Positions 20,746 through 31,760 of a DNA stretch of 64,000 nucleotides are shown in pieces. The stretch comes from Dama dama (lineage: Eukaryota; Chordata; Mammalia; Artiodactyla; Cervidae). The notes beneath the pieces are model-generated. The model made no database searches. It was given only the letters and a program-made list of their open reading frames with translations, and was not told the DNA's origin. Position 1 is the first letter of the stretch, and the number at the start of each line of letters is the position of its first letter. The position numbers were made by a program, and so were the translations under genes. Location: NCBI RefSeq assembly GCF_033118175.1, contig NC_083691.1, forward strand, positions 16,651,001 through 16,715,000. The letters run 5' to 3'.

Positions 20746-22083
20746 TCCCCCAAGCCTTCCAAGCAGCAGGATAGAAGCGGTCTCAAGTCTGTGCCCTTCC
20801 GTGGCTGGATCTGATGTCATACACAAGTAAGGCCCTCCAGGCCCTGCGGGACCCCTGCTACTCTGGCTGCTCCGGTACCCTCAGGCCCTCTCTGAATGTC
20901 TGTCGCTGGTGTTTGTTCAAAGAGACCAGGCAGGCTGGCAAAGGTGTCTGAAACAGCGTGTTCTCACAGTAAACACTCAAGGAATGTTCTGATTACAATG
21001 AGGATCACCGTCTGTACCCTGCAAGGTCCACAGCTATAAAAGGGAGTGACCGATGTGCCTGCGTATTCTGGGTGTTTTGGAAATGCCCTCATTTCCCCTT
21101 AGGTGTTCTGTTAGGAGAGATAAGGATTGAGCACCAGAAGAGAAGATGCTGAACCTGGAGCTGATAAGAACCAGACAGAGCCCTGGGATTTTGGAGGACT
21201 GATCAAGAGAGAGTTGACCAGCTTTCATTTCACACAGACGCTGACACAGGTGTGTGTACACAATCACATGTGTGCGCGCGCACACACACACACACACAGT
21301 GCAATGGCTATCATACTGAAGATGAAAGGTGAGCAGTTTGTGTACCTGGAGTTGGCTTGGATGAGAAGCCTGCTGGTATCTGGAACGGCTATGCTCTCTC
21401 ACAAGTCAGGCTTCCCTGACTGCTGGCTGGCCCAGCAGAGCCTTGACTGGAGTTGGAGCCTGTGTGGGTGATGCTGGGTCACCTGCTTCGATGGTCTAGT
21501 CAAGGGAAGGGATCTAAGACGGCAGAGTTCAGAGATGCCACACTGGATGGGCAGATGGACTGTCCAGGCTGTCTGCGGTTGTAAGGATCAGAGTCTGCTG
21601 GGGTGGGAGGCGAGGTGAGCTAAAGAGAGTTGAAAGCATGAAGGGCAGGTGGGAGAACCCACCTGGGGAAACTGTGAGCTCTGGTAAATGTTGAGAAGCC
21701 AGGTTTTTACCAGGAGCCCAGACTTTGTGCCTGGTTTTGGGGGGCTCGTGACCTCATGAGCAGTCTGGATACAGGCTAGGAGGCCACATGGACCCAAATG
21801 AGAGACAGGCTGGCTGGGAGAGGTGCCTTCCCCCTGAGTCTGAGGCCACCCGCTCCCCCTGCACACCCTGGAGCGCAGGTCAGTGCGGCCCCACCCAGGC
21901 AGGAGCACCCCGGATCCACAGGGTGACCCTGGAAAACTGATGAAGAACTAGGGACGGGTGCCTGAAGGCTCCCTCGTGAAAGGAGAAAACAGGTAACAAG
22001 ATGGATGAGAGAGAACTTTATCATGACTCAAAAGCTCCTGGGTCATTTGAAAACCTTTCTTAGGCTTCACCTGCTTAAAATGA
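20746..22083. other. Unique stretch with a Z-DNA-like tract
   Basis: Apart from the alternating purine-pyrimidine tract at 21249-21299 I recognise nothing. Short overlapping frames on both strands lack exon borders. Confidence 0.4.
21249..21299. repeat. Alternating purine-pyrimidine tract with palindrome
   Basis: GTGTGTGTACACAAT is followed by a perfect 18-base palindrome, TGTGTGCGCGCGCACACA (21269-21286), and a (CA)n run. The CG core flanked by TG and CA is a classic Z-DNA-forming composition. Confidence 0.85.
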
Positions 22084-22172
22084 TAGGGCTTCCCTTGTGG
22101 CTCAGATGGTAAAGTGTCTGCCTGCAATGCAAGCAGACCCAGGTTTGATCCCTCGGTCAGGAAGATCCCCTC
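22084..22172 (+). mobile_element. Bov-tA SINE, 5' 90 bases only
   Basis: Intact tRNA-like head (GGGCTTCCCTTGTGGCTCAGATGG) and start of the body (GGTCAGGAAGATCCCCT), then an abrupt end. 3' truncation is unusual for a SINE and implies a later deletion. Confidence 0.85.
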
Positions 22173-23093
22173 AACGATGATGGTGTTTCACATCTCAGCA
22201 ATCCACAGGTTGAACTTTTTAGGTATTGTAATATTTCCCCATCAAATTCAACACGAAAGGTTAGAGCCTCGAGATGAATGATGCCTGGCCTCCTGCAGCT
22301 CACAACGTGGGGAGCCCAGGTGTGACTGGCTGAAGCCCTGGTTCCTTCCCTCGGGAACCCTCAGCTGACCGCACACCATGTATCCAGGCTTCCAGTCTCA
22401 GCAGTGGGTTGGTTCCTTTTTTGAAAGTCCTTCATGGTGCTGTGTTTGTTTAACTGTCGCCTATGGCAGCCTGGGCCCTGGGTGGCTGCGCATGCACACA
22501 TACAAGACAGGTGTGTATTTGTGAGTGTGTGAGGTTTAGCTGAGCAAGCTCTGGATGCAACCTAAGTGAGCCAGGGTCCATTTGCACCCAGCTCATCCAA
22601 ACAGCCAGCCACACTGTTTGAGTGCTTTATGATGCATGTGGCTGAGGCGGGGCTGGGTTCTGTCATACGATGATGGTGCATGATTCCCCTTCATTAAACC
22701 CTGGAAACATCTGTCTCTCTGCAGCCTGTGTACAGGTCTCACTTTATGAGATATTGGTTAATGATCGCAGACTCATTGGCTGTAACACTGGTGCCCCTCT
22801 TCGTGACTAAACCTGGTGTCTGGGTGCATGAGCAGGTGACTGTGTGTGTACACTAGGGTGAAGTGTGGGAGTCCTCGAGAGAAACCCCGAAGCACACAAG
22901 CAGTCACGCCTGGGCTTGCACTATCTTATTACTCGTCCAGTGGACTCAGCATCATTATTGTCGCTTCCTTGGGTGGGCACTGGGTCTGGTCTCGTGGGAC
23001 GTCCTGTCCAGACACACAGAAGCGCATGCACGTGGGGTCAGTCTGGAGCGCCTGCACTCTCGCTCTGATTTCTCCGATTGCTGTGTTGTGTCC
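22173..23093. other. Unique stretch, nothing recognised
   Basis: Includes a short GTGTGTATTTGTGAGTGTGTG segment near 22509. No exon-like segment was found. Confidence 0.4.
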
Positions 23094-23313
23094 CATGTGC
23101 TCAGTCACTTCCGTTGTGTCCAACTCTGTGCGATGCTACATACCTTAGCCTGTCAGGATCCTCTGTCCATGCAATTCTTTGGGCAAGAATATAGCAGTGG
23201 GTTGCCATTTCCTTCTCCAGGGGATCTTCCCAACCCAGGGATTGAACCCGTGTCTGTTAAGTCTCCTGTATTGGCAGGCAGGTTCTTTACCACTAGCACC
23301 ACCTGGGAAGCCC
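23094..23313 (-). mobile_element. Bov-tA SINE
   Basis: Full-length antisense copy from CATGTGCTCAGTCACTTCCG to the head CACCACCTGGGAAGCCC. It has the extra-base head variant with TTAAGTCTCCTGTATTGGCAGG. Confidence 0.92.
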
Positions 23314-23538
23314 ATGATCTCCTTTATACCATCGCTGTTGATTGCCTGCCCTGGGATGCTGAGAAAACAGTGAATTTTGATAACTGCACGTCTGATTCTC
23401 CAAGGAGCCCTAAACACTTCCCTTGCTAGAGACAAACAATGGGAAGAGTGTCATAGCTAAACTGTAACTGCCAAGATCCCGAGCTGACCAATGTGATTTT
23501 TTTGAAATTTTTTTTTAATGGAAGTATTAAAGATATAG

Positions 23539-23995
23539 TCCAACAAAGGTCCTAGCTATGGTTTTCTCAGTCATAGTGTACAGACATGAGAATTGGACCA
23601 TAAAGAAGGCTGGGCATTCTAAGAACTGATACTTTCGAACTGTGATGTTGGAGAATACTTGAGAGTTCCTTGGACAGCAAGGAAATCAAACCAGTCCATC
23701 CTAAAGGAAATCAACCCTGAATATTCACTGGAAGGACTGATGCTAGAGCTGAAGCTCCAGTACTTTGGCCACCTGATGGGAAGAACTGACTCATTGGAAA
23801 AGATCCTGGTGCTAGTAAAGAGTGAGGGTTAGTGGAGAAGGGGGGCAATAGAGAAAGAGATGGTTAGATAACATCACCGATTCAATGGACTTGAGTTTGA
23901 GCAAACTCTGTGAGACAGAGAAGGACAGAAAAGCCTGCCATGCTGCAGCCCATGGGGTCAAAAAGAGTCAGACACAACTTAGAGACTGAGCAACA
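23539..23995 (+). mobile_element. BovB LINE 3' part, 5'-truncated
   Basis: Sense BovB from CCAACAAAGGTCCTAGCTATGG through GGACCATAAAGAAGGCTGGGC and CCAGTACTTTGGCCACCTGATGG to GACACAACTTAGAGACTGAGC. It directly abuts the L1 at 23996. Confidence 0.92.
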
Positions 23996-24054
23996 TGTGT
24001 ATAGTCGTTTAACAATGTTGTATTAATTTCAGATGTAGAACACAGTGATTCAGT

Positions 24055-24087
<33 letters not shown>

Positions 24088-24631
24088 CTCTATTCTTTTT
24101 CAACTTCTTTTCTCTTATAGATCATTACAGAATATTATCATACTAAGTGAAGTAAGTCAGACAGAGAAAGACAAATACCGTATGATATCAGTTGTGTGTG
24201 GATTGGATTCCCAGGTGGTGCTAGTGGTAAAGAACCCGCCTGCCAATGCAGGAGACTTAAGAGGCACGGGTTCAATCCTTGGATTGGGAGGATCCCCTGG
24301 AGGAGGGCATGGCAACTCACTCTAGTATTCTTGCCTAGAGAATCCCATGGACAGAGGAGCCTGGTGGGCTACAGTCCATAGGGTCACAGTTGGACATGAT
24401 TGAAGAGACTTAGCATGCACATCAGGTTACATGTAGAATCTAAGAAAATGATACAAGTGAGCTTATTTACAAAACAGACCCATGTACATAGAAAATTAGC
24501 TTATGGTTACCAAAAGGGAAAGGTTGGGGGGAGGGATACATTAAGAAGTTGGGATTAATGCATACACACTACTGTATTCAGGTTAATTACCAACAAGGGC
24601 CTACCTTATAGCACAGGGAACTCTACTCACC
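23996..24631 (-). mobile_element. L1 3' end with inverted segment (twin priming)
   Basis: On the plus strand, 23996-24134 is antisense L1 3' UTR, with GTATAGTCGTTTAACAATGTTG, a (CA)n run at 24059-24086 and CTTATAGATCATTACAGAATATT. From about 24134 the L1 is in sense: TTATCATACTAAGTGAAGTAAG, then after a SINE GTAGAATCTAAG, GCTTATGGTTACC and AGCACAGGGAACTCTACTC. The sense part ends just where the antisense part begins in the L1 consensus. On the minus strand this reads as an inverted upstream piece followed by a sense 3' end, the product expected from twin priming. Confidence 0.75.
24205..24420 (+). mobile_element. Bov-tA SINE nested in L1
   Basis: Full-length sense Bov-tA (GGATTCCCAGGTGGTGCTAG head to AAGAGACTTAGCATGC tail), with L1 sequence on both sides. 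Imperfect flanking repeats ATCAGTT (24187) and ATCAGGTT (24421) may be its target-site duplication. Confidence 0.92.
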
Positions 24632-24862
24632 TAAGTAGGTTTTTATATCATGACTCTGGTCCATGGGTTCATATTAGGGAATTTGGGCACTTACGCTGCA
24701 TATATGACATATCATTATTTTTGAGGGTTTTTGTTGTTGATTAGTCATTCAGTCATGTCTAGGTATTTTTGATGGTGATTATCTTTAGAAACTAGATAAA
24801 GAGTAACAGCATATATTGGGAGGCATTTATTGAGCTCTACTCTCTGCTGTCCCCTGAAGTCA

Positions 24863-24960
24863 TTGGGTGAGGTTGGGCAACTGTGTGGAACCTCATGGCC
24901 TTGGTTTTCTCACCTGTGAAACGGAAGAGTGGAGTTCCACACCAGACCTAGTTTGAGCTT
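24863..24960 (+). mobile_element. Possible MIR fragment
   Basis: GGTTGGGCAACTGTGTGGAACCTCATGGCC followed by TTGGTTTTCTCACCTGTGAAACGG resembles the MIR block that reads CTCAGTTTCCTCATCTGTAAAATGG in the consensus. Confidence 0.45.
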
Positions 24961-25109
24961 TTGACCTCTATACCAGGTATGATGTGAAACCATAGAAAAA
25001 ATCCATCTAAGTCTCAGGGAAAGACAACTGAAGCATCAACAATTCAATGACTTATTCTGAAGTCTTGTAAAGACGTTCTAGGGCTCTAGAAAGTTCTAGA
25101 AGTTTCTTT

Positions 25110-25346
25110 TCAAAACAAACTCGTGGTTACCAAATAGGAAAGGGGGGAAGGATGAATTAGGAGTTTGGGATTAACCCATACACACTACTATATGTAAAAA
25201 TTATCAACAAGGACTTCCTGTATAGCACAGAGAACTGTACTCAATATCTTGTAAAAATCTGTAGGGGAAAATAATCTGAAAAAGAATATATATAAATATA
25301 TAAATATAAATTATATATACATATATAAATATAAACATATATAAAA
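25110..25346 (+). mobile_element. L1 3' UTR fragment
   Basis: Sense L1: AACTCGTGGTTACCAAATAGG, TAGGAGTTTGGGATTAACCC, TGTATAGCACAGAGAACTGTACTCAATATCTTG. It ends in an expanded TATATAAATATA tract. Confidence 0.82.
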
Positions 25347-26704
25347 AGCAGCTCTGAGCTCCCAATGAGGAGCATCTTTGAGCTATATAAACCTGAGCAC
25401 AACCTCAGCATTCCTTAATCTTTTATCTCCAAATATCACTTGGTAATTCAGTGTATTGCAGAAATCCATCAGCTCAGAGTGGGTGCATGGTAAACGTGAC
25501 TACTGTCTCCCAACCGTTCCTAGACCCCGGCGATGGGAAACTGTGAGGACTTGGACGTTCCTAACAGCATCTGCACAAGATGCTGTCCTCTGGGTCCAAG
25601 GAGTTGGCTTCCTGACACATGGGGGTGATGGACATTTGCATCCATTAGTGGCTAAGAACAGAACTAGGTGTGTTGGCTTTAAGAAAAAAAAGAGGAGCAG
25701 TTGGGTTTTTTTGTCTTTAGCTTTTTTGGCTGGCTGCTTCCTGCTTCATAAATCTGGGGAGGGAGGCGGGGGAGCCTGGGGGTGGGGCGAGCCCAGCACC
25801 TCTCCGGCCAGCTGCCGGGTCCATCTGCAGCTGGGGCTGGCGCCGTGATCTATGGCCAGAGAGCTGCATCAGGGGGCCTTTACTGCTGCTTCATGGCAGC
25901 TGGTGTGAATGGCAGTGGAAAAATAAGCCCTTCTTTCCCCTAACATCAGGAAAACTGTTCCCCCCTCCCCCCACACACACCCCTCAGGTCTTCTGTGCTG
26001 GTTGCAGTTCTCAGACTTGCGGCACCAGCCCCAAGCTTTGAGATTTTTATTCGCAAAGATATGTCTTTTCACTTGGGAGCCTTTGAACCCCCATAATAAA
26101 TCAAAGTTGCTTGGTATTCAAGTTTCCAGCTTCCAAGGGACTTAGAAGTCCCAAGAGAAAGGGCTGGGGTTTGAATTAAGAGGCAAAACACCTTCATTTC
26201 CACTTACATTAGATTTTAGTTTCAAAAACATTCTTTAAAATGACAGATTAGAAGCAGCACTTGCCAGTTTTTGGAAACTCTGTGTTCCTCTGGCCCAGTG
26301 TGGTGACTCTGGAGGCTGGAAACGGACCTCATCCCTTCACCTCGGCAGGGTTTCTAAAAGGAGCTGAGCTAATGGCCCAAACACACTTGCATTTTCATTC
26401 AGCAAGTATTTTTAATGCCAAGCAGCCTTTAGTCTTTGGTTAAGACCAATCCCAACCCCCGAGGGACTCAGAGCCCGACAGTGCCATGGTGTTTAGGTTA
26501 CCTGCAGAGGGCGCAGGACTCAGGGCAGGGAGCCCGCAGACCTGCCTTGGGGATGGGTGTCAGGACGAGACAGGATGGAGGCATTTCACAGCGTGGGAAT
26601 TCAGGGACATGACTGAAACTGCCCATTCAATAGAGCCCAGATTAAATGCTTCTCTTGCCATGGAGCCTTTTCTGAGGTTTCAGCCAAAAGGGATTTTTTC
26701 TTCC
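25347..26704. other. Unique stretch, nothing recognised
   Basis: The frame at 25456-25848 is not supported by exon borders, and C-rich and CA-rich runs occur near 25961-25985. No repeat family was recognised. Confidence 0.4.
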
Positions 26705-26920
26705 ATGCTCTGTTGCTCAGTTGTGTCCGACTCTTTGCGACCCCATGGTCTGTAGCCCACCAGGCTCCTCTGTCCATGAGATTCTCGAGGCAAGAATACT
26801 GGAGTGGGTTGCCATTTCCTTCTCCAAGGGATCTTCCCAAATCAGCAATCAAACCCACATTTCCTGTGTCTTTTGAATTACAGGTAACTTCTTTACCCAC
26901 TGAGCCATCGGGAAAGCCCC
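26705..26920 (-). mobile_element. Bov-tA SINE
   Basis: Full-length antisense copy from ATGCTCTGTTGCTCAG to GAGCCATCGGGAAAGCCC. It uses the longer head variant with a TTTTGAATTACAGG insertion. Confidence 0.93.
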
Positions 26921-27555
26921 TTTCCTTCTTCTGAGCACCATGGTTCTAGCTTCTAAGATACGGTCTCACTAGCTCTCACTGGATATCCAGTTTCTCCCTG
27001 TGGACATCTTGAGGGTATGGATGGGATGTGACTCACCAGGTACTCTCACTTCGTCTACTCAGCAGGGCAGAGGAAGAGGGCCTGTGTCTTCTTTGCCTGA
27101 ATAGACAACCTGGTGGGAATCAGGCTCACTCAAGGTCAGGCTCAGGTCCGCGTGCCATTGGCCTCCCTTCAGTCTCAGAACCTGGCCGGCCCAGGACCTA
27201 TCTGGACAGATGGAAGGGGGAGGCTGGGTTCATTGCCTGCAAAGCATCTTTGAGAATGCTGGCCGTCCTGTTGAAGTTAGTATCTGCACACATCCCTTAT
27301 CCTCATGCCAAGAAGTGGGGAAGGTGTGTGTAACGGGAGGAGAGCAAGCTCACAGGAATCAAGAGAAAGAGGTCTGTCTTGCTGCATGGAGCTCAGATCA
27401 AGGAGACCTGGATTGACAGGATACTTACATCGTGCTAGAAGGTCATTGACTTCCTTATTCTACTACCTTGGATATCAGACCTCATTTCTCCAAACTTTGG
27501 TTTCTTCATCTTTAATTGGCATTGGCCAGCTACATTTTGTCAGTATAGAGAGAAA
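26921..27555. other. Unique stretch, nothing recognised
   Basis: A minus-strand donor-like CTG|GTGAGTCAC near 27038 has no convincing coding frame upstream. The segment near 27380-27520 faintly recalls MIR. Confidence 0.35.
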
Positions 27556-27583
27556 CATATATATATATATATATATATAAATA
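27556..27583. repeat. (TA)n microsatellite
   Basis: About 26 bases of AT alternation ending in AAATA. Confidence 0.92.
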
Positions 27584-28737
27584 CCTAGCAAAATTACTGG
27601 ATTAGGCCTCTCTTTGTAGAGTGAAAGCCCATGAAATTTTTTCCTTTTTTTAAAAAAAACTCATAGTAAAAATTATGTAAGGCTTACAAAAATCAAAGTA
27701 ATAAAAACTTAGGAAAAACTTGGACCTGGGCCCCAGAACTAACTGCTTCAAATTCTCCTAGTTATTTCTTCTGGTTTCAAGTTTCAGAATTTTAAATCAT
27801 ATTTATTCTATTTTTTAAATTTAAAATCTTTTCTGTTGATTTCAATCATGAAGATGAGGGTTTAGATGTCATAGTCTAGGTGTACCACATACACCTTTGA
27901 TTTAAAATATTCTTTTTCTGTTAAGCTATCAATAATTCTTTTTGAAAGGAGGGTTAGCATCCCACCCAGTATCATCCAATGTGTAGAAAATATATGGATT
28001 CCATTGTGGGATTGTTGTTGAGAGATCCTGTGAGAACTTTCATCTTCCTGCTCTAACACAGACAATTCTGCTTTCAGTCTGTGGCCCAGCTATTGTTTTG
28101 GAACCTGCCTCCAGCAATTTCCTGGGATCTCATTTTTGTTACACCTAATTTGGCTTAGCTTCCTTCACTTCATGATTTCCTCTTTTTTGTTGTTGTTGTT
28201 GTTGTTTTTTTGAGTTTCCATCTTCATTTCTGTATATCTTCCAGGATCTTCCCAAGAAAATGTACAAGAAGAGATTCATTCAGTGAGGTACTACCTGTCA
28301 AAATATAATTAATTGGGACAATATTTTGCTTTGGTTGGATGTAGAATTCTAGATCAGAAATTATTTTAATCTCAAAATGGTATATTCTGCAGATATTGCT
28401 GCATTGGTTTGTAGTAATTATTAGGGTTCTTATCTGAGTGCTTTTCCTTTGAAGATATTTGTTCCTTCTCTCTGGAAGCTTTGAATCTTTAGTCCTGAAG
28501 CTTGCAATTGCATTCCTCCAGTCTCTGCCTCTGTAGTCATAACACCTTTTCTTCTGTGTGTGTCAGGCGTTCTGCCTCTCTGATGGATGCACAGGTGACA
28601 ACATTTAGGGCCACCTAGAAAATCCAGGATAATCTCCCCCAACTCATGGTCCTTAACTCAATCACATTTCAAACACTTAAAAGCAAAACAAACCAAAACA
28701 TGTTTCAAGTATTAGGATACAGATACTGTTTGGGGAG
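27584..28737. other. AT-rich stretch, possibly old repeat
   Basis: Contains a (TTG)n run at about 28183-28205. The part from about 28240 may belong to the same old L1-like element as 29440-29800, but I cannot align it with confidence. Confidence 0.3.
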
Positions 28738-29368
28738 TTCAGTTCAGTTCAGTCACTCAGTTGTGTCCGACTCTTTGCAACCCCATGGGCTGCAGCACAC
28801 CAGGCCTCCCTGTCCATCACCAGCTCCCAGAGTTTACACAAACTCACGTCCATTGAGTCGGTGATGCCATCCAACCATCTCATCCTCTGTCTTCCCCTTC
28901 TCCTCCTGCCTTCAATCTTTCCCAGTTTCAGGGTCTTTTCCAATGAGTTGGCTCTTCATATCAGGTGGCCAAAGTATTGGAGTTTCAGCTTCAGCATCAG
29001 TTCTTCCAGTGAATACTCAGGACTGATCTCCTTTAGGATGGACTGGTTGGATCTCCTTGCAGTCCAAGGGACTCTCAAGAGTCTTCTCCAACACCACAGT
29101 TCAAAAGCATCAATTCTTTAGCACTCAGCTTTCTTTGTAGTCCAACTCTCACATCCATACAGGACTATTGGACAAACCATAGCTTTGGCTAGATGTACCT
29201 TTGTTAGCAAAGCAATGTCTCTGCTTTTTAATATGCTGTCTAGGTTGGTCATAACTTTTCTTCCCAGGAGCAAGCGTCTTTTAATTTCATGGCTGTAGTC
29301 ACCATCTGCAGTGATTGTGGAGCCCCCCAAAATAGAGTCTGTCACTGTTTCCACTGTTTCCGCATCTA
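28738..29368 (-). mobile_element. BovB LINE 3' part with target-site duplication
   Basis: A 631-base antisense BovB whose 3' end reads TTCAGTTCAGTTCAGTCACTC. It is 5'-truncated just after CACTGTTTCCGCATCTA. A perfect 11-base repeat, TGTTTGGGGAG, flanks it (28727-28737 and 29369-29379). Frames on the minus strand are ORF2 C-terminal remnants. Confidence 0.96.
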
Positions 29369-29439
29369 TGTTTGGGGAGGGGGGTTTGCTATTATCCATC
29401 CCACCATAGTCCACCCAACAGGAACTGAAATTCTTTGCT

Positions 29440-29800
29440 TATGAGACATTTTCTTTTATTATTTCTTTAATATTTCTTCTCTTTGATTTACTCTATTTGG
29501 ATTTTTTGGAACTCCTGTTATTGAGAAATTTGGTTTCTCAGACAAATCCTCTTAATTTCTTATCTTCTATTTCCCATTTCCCATAAGTTTTATTATGTTT
29601 TTCTGGGAGATTTTCTCAAATTTTGCTCTCAATCCTTTGTGAATTTTAACCTTATGAATTACTATTTTATTTTCTAAGAGCTCTGTTCTCTGATCTTATT
29701 TAACAGCATTCTGTTCTTATTTCATTGTTATAATATCTTATCTCTTTGAGAATATTAATTAAACATATTTTCTGCTCATTGCAATAGAAACTTTAAAAAT
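29440..29800. mobile_element. Probable ancient L1M-like fragment
   Basis: TTCTTCTCTTTGATTTACTCTATTTGG, CTGGGAGATTTTCTCAAATTTTGCTC, TTTTCTAAGAGCTCTGTTCTC, ACAGCATTCTGTTCTTATTTCATTG and TATCTCTTTGAGAATATTAAT occur in the order of an old L1 3' region as I remember it. It is diverged, and the orientation is uncertain. Confidence 0.4.
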
Positions 29801-30544
29801 TTATTTAATATTTTCTCCCTTGTTCTTAAGCTTTGATTTGTTTCCAATTCCCCAAACATCTAGTGCTTCTTGGTTTTCTGCTTAGGTTTAAGAGTCAGGT
29901 ACTAAACAGTTTATCTGAAATTCTGAGTGTATGGCTTAGCAAGCTTCACTTAGAGTAATCAGTGCTAGGATTGTGTCCTAGGAGCTGTGCTTTTTCCCTC
30001 AGACACATCCATTCTCAAGAGGTTGTTTTCCCCATCTCTTCCTCTGCTATGCTGGAAGTCAAAGAGAGAAGGGTCTTGGGAGGACTTTCTCTTCATTATG
30101 CAGACTTCACTCTCTCCTTCTGTATTCTCTCTCCTACGTTACCTTTGTATCATCTTTACTCCTAGGTCTGGAGACTCTGGTTTGATTTCACCATCAGATG
30201 AACACCCCGTATCCCACATGGATGGAGGCCTGTAGATGCTTCAGGGCTTATGGAGGAGTGGATGGAGGTCTAGCTCTCTGTGTGGGCACCTAATCATTCT
30301 ATTCTGAGCCTCTCTTCTTACTGCTATTTCTGGAAGTAAGTGGAACTTCTGAGAGTTTATGTGGTCTGTATCCTATTGACTTGCACACAGTGATTTTTAA
30401 GCTTTTTGTTTGGATAAACCACACACAGACACACACGTGCAAGGTGCAGTTACTATGCTGGGCATCATCCGGGGAGTGGGAATGGTTTGGAGACTTAGAT
30501 CATCACTGAAGGAACATGTGGGGAATTATTAAAAGTTGAGTTGA
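29801..30544. other. Unique stretch, nothing recognised
   Basis: Two overlapping plus-strand frames (29962-30235) are serine/leucine-rich and unsupported by splice signals. A short ACACACAGACACACAC run lies at about 30421. Confidence 0.4.
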
Positions 30545-30731
30545 GGGACTTCCCTGGTAGTCCAGTGGTTAAGAATGTGTCTTGCAACGCAGGGGATTTG
30601 CTCCACGGTGGGGAGACTAAGATCCTACATGCCGTGGAGCAACAGAGCCCGGACATGGCAACTAGAGAGTTCATTCATGCGCTGCAACCAGAGACGCCGC
30701 ATGCCACAACTGAGACCCAATGCAGCCAGCT
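30545..30731 (+). mobile_element. CHR-type SINE
   Basis: Head GGGACTTCCCTGGTAGTCCAGTGGTTAAGAA, then CTAAGATCCTACATGCCGTGGAGCAAC and GCATGCCACAACTGAGACCC. It lacks the long distal body and A-tail. Confidence 0.85.
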
Positions 30732-31567
30732 AAAGTTCTATTATAATTTATCTGAGAGCTAGTGAGAACAAACACATTTTAGCAAAAATTTGAGCTGAAC
30801 AAGGTTAGGGCAGACTAATTAGAAAAGTCACTTTGTGCTGTACCTTGGGAATTGGATGCATTTTATGGCCAGCGGGGCACCTATGGAGGACTTGAAATGG
30901 AGAATTAAGATGTCCAGCAGCAAGTTCAGAGGACATGTTCACCAGGTTTTTCTCTCTTCTTCTCATTGCGTTTTCTCTTTGTACCCTTTTTCTTCTCTCA
31001 CCGTCTTTCTAATAAACACTTTGATTTATAAATCTCCCAAATGGATTTTCTTTCTTTGTAGTATTTTATCACCAAGTAACCCTTTGACTAATTTAGCTAT
31101 GCTTGGCGTACGCCATTTTTTTTTTAGTAATAGCACAAAGAGTATGATTTGTTTGAAGCAATTTTTTTTTTATTATTAAAATGAACAGTTCACACCAATC
31201 AAAAGAAGTCAGTGCTCAGAATAGCTGAAAATGGATAGACATCGAGATTTGGAACATATTTTGATAACTGAACAGGAGGACAGCTTCAAGATTTGTTACT
31301 AAAGGTTGTCCAAGTTTCCCATATTTTAAAGATTTGCAGGCAAGCTCAAAACCTGTTTAAAATAAGTAACTCCTGTCTCAAATGCCGATCACACTTGTCC
31401 TATGTATAGATTGTGCTTATTTCATAAATGTCATCCAAGGGAAGGTCAGAACTACCCACCTGGTCCTTATCTTTACCAGCTGTGAAAGAGAAAGTTGTGA
31501 AAAGAGAGATTCCAAATATTCACATCTCTGACCATGTGAAAAAAAGGGAAAAGAAACCCAGTGTATT
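30732..31567. other. Unique stretch with T-rich runs
   Basis: T-runs lie near 31115-31126 and 31162-31172. No exon or repeat family was identified. Confidence 0.4.
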
Positions 31568-31760
31568 ATATTACATGCTGGGCACTTTGACCTGCACTCA
31601 CCTCCCTTCATGTAATACTGATGAGAGGCAGGTGTTTTTATTACCATCTTCACCATGCAAAACCGAGGCTCAGAGGTCAATGGGTCCAGACTGCCAAGGT
31701 GGAACTGGGGGTAGTGCCATGTCTGCACCCAGGGTTGTCTTGGTCCCACCGCTGCACTTG
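31568..31760 (+). mobile_element. MIR SINE fragment
   Basis: ACATGCTGGGCACTTTGACC, TTTTATTACCATCTTCACCATGC, AACCGAGGCTCAGAGGTC and CTGCACCCAGGGTTGTCTTGG follow the MIR consensus order. Confidence 0.6.
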
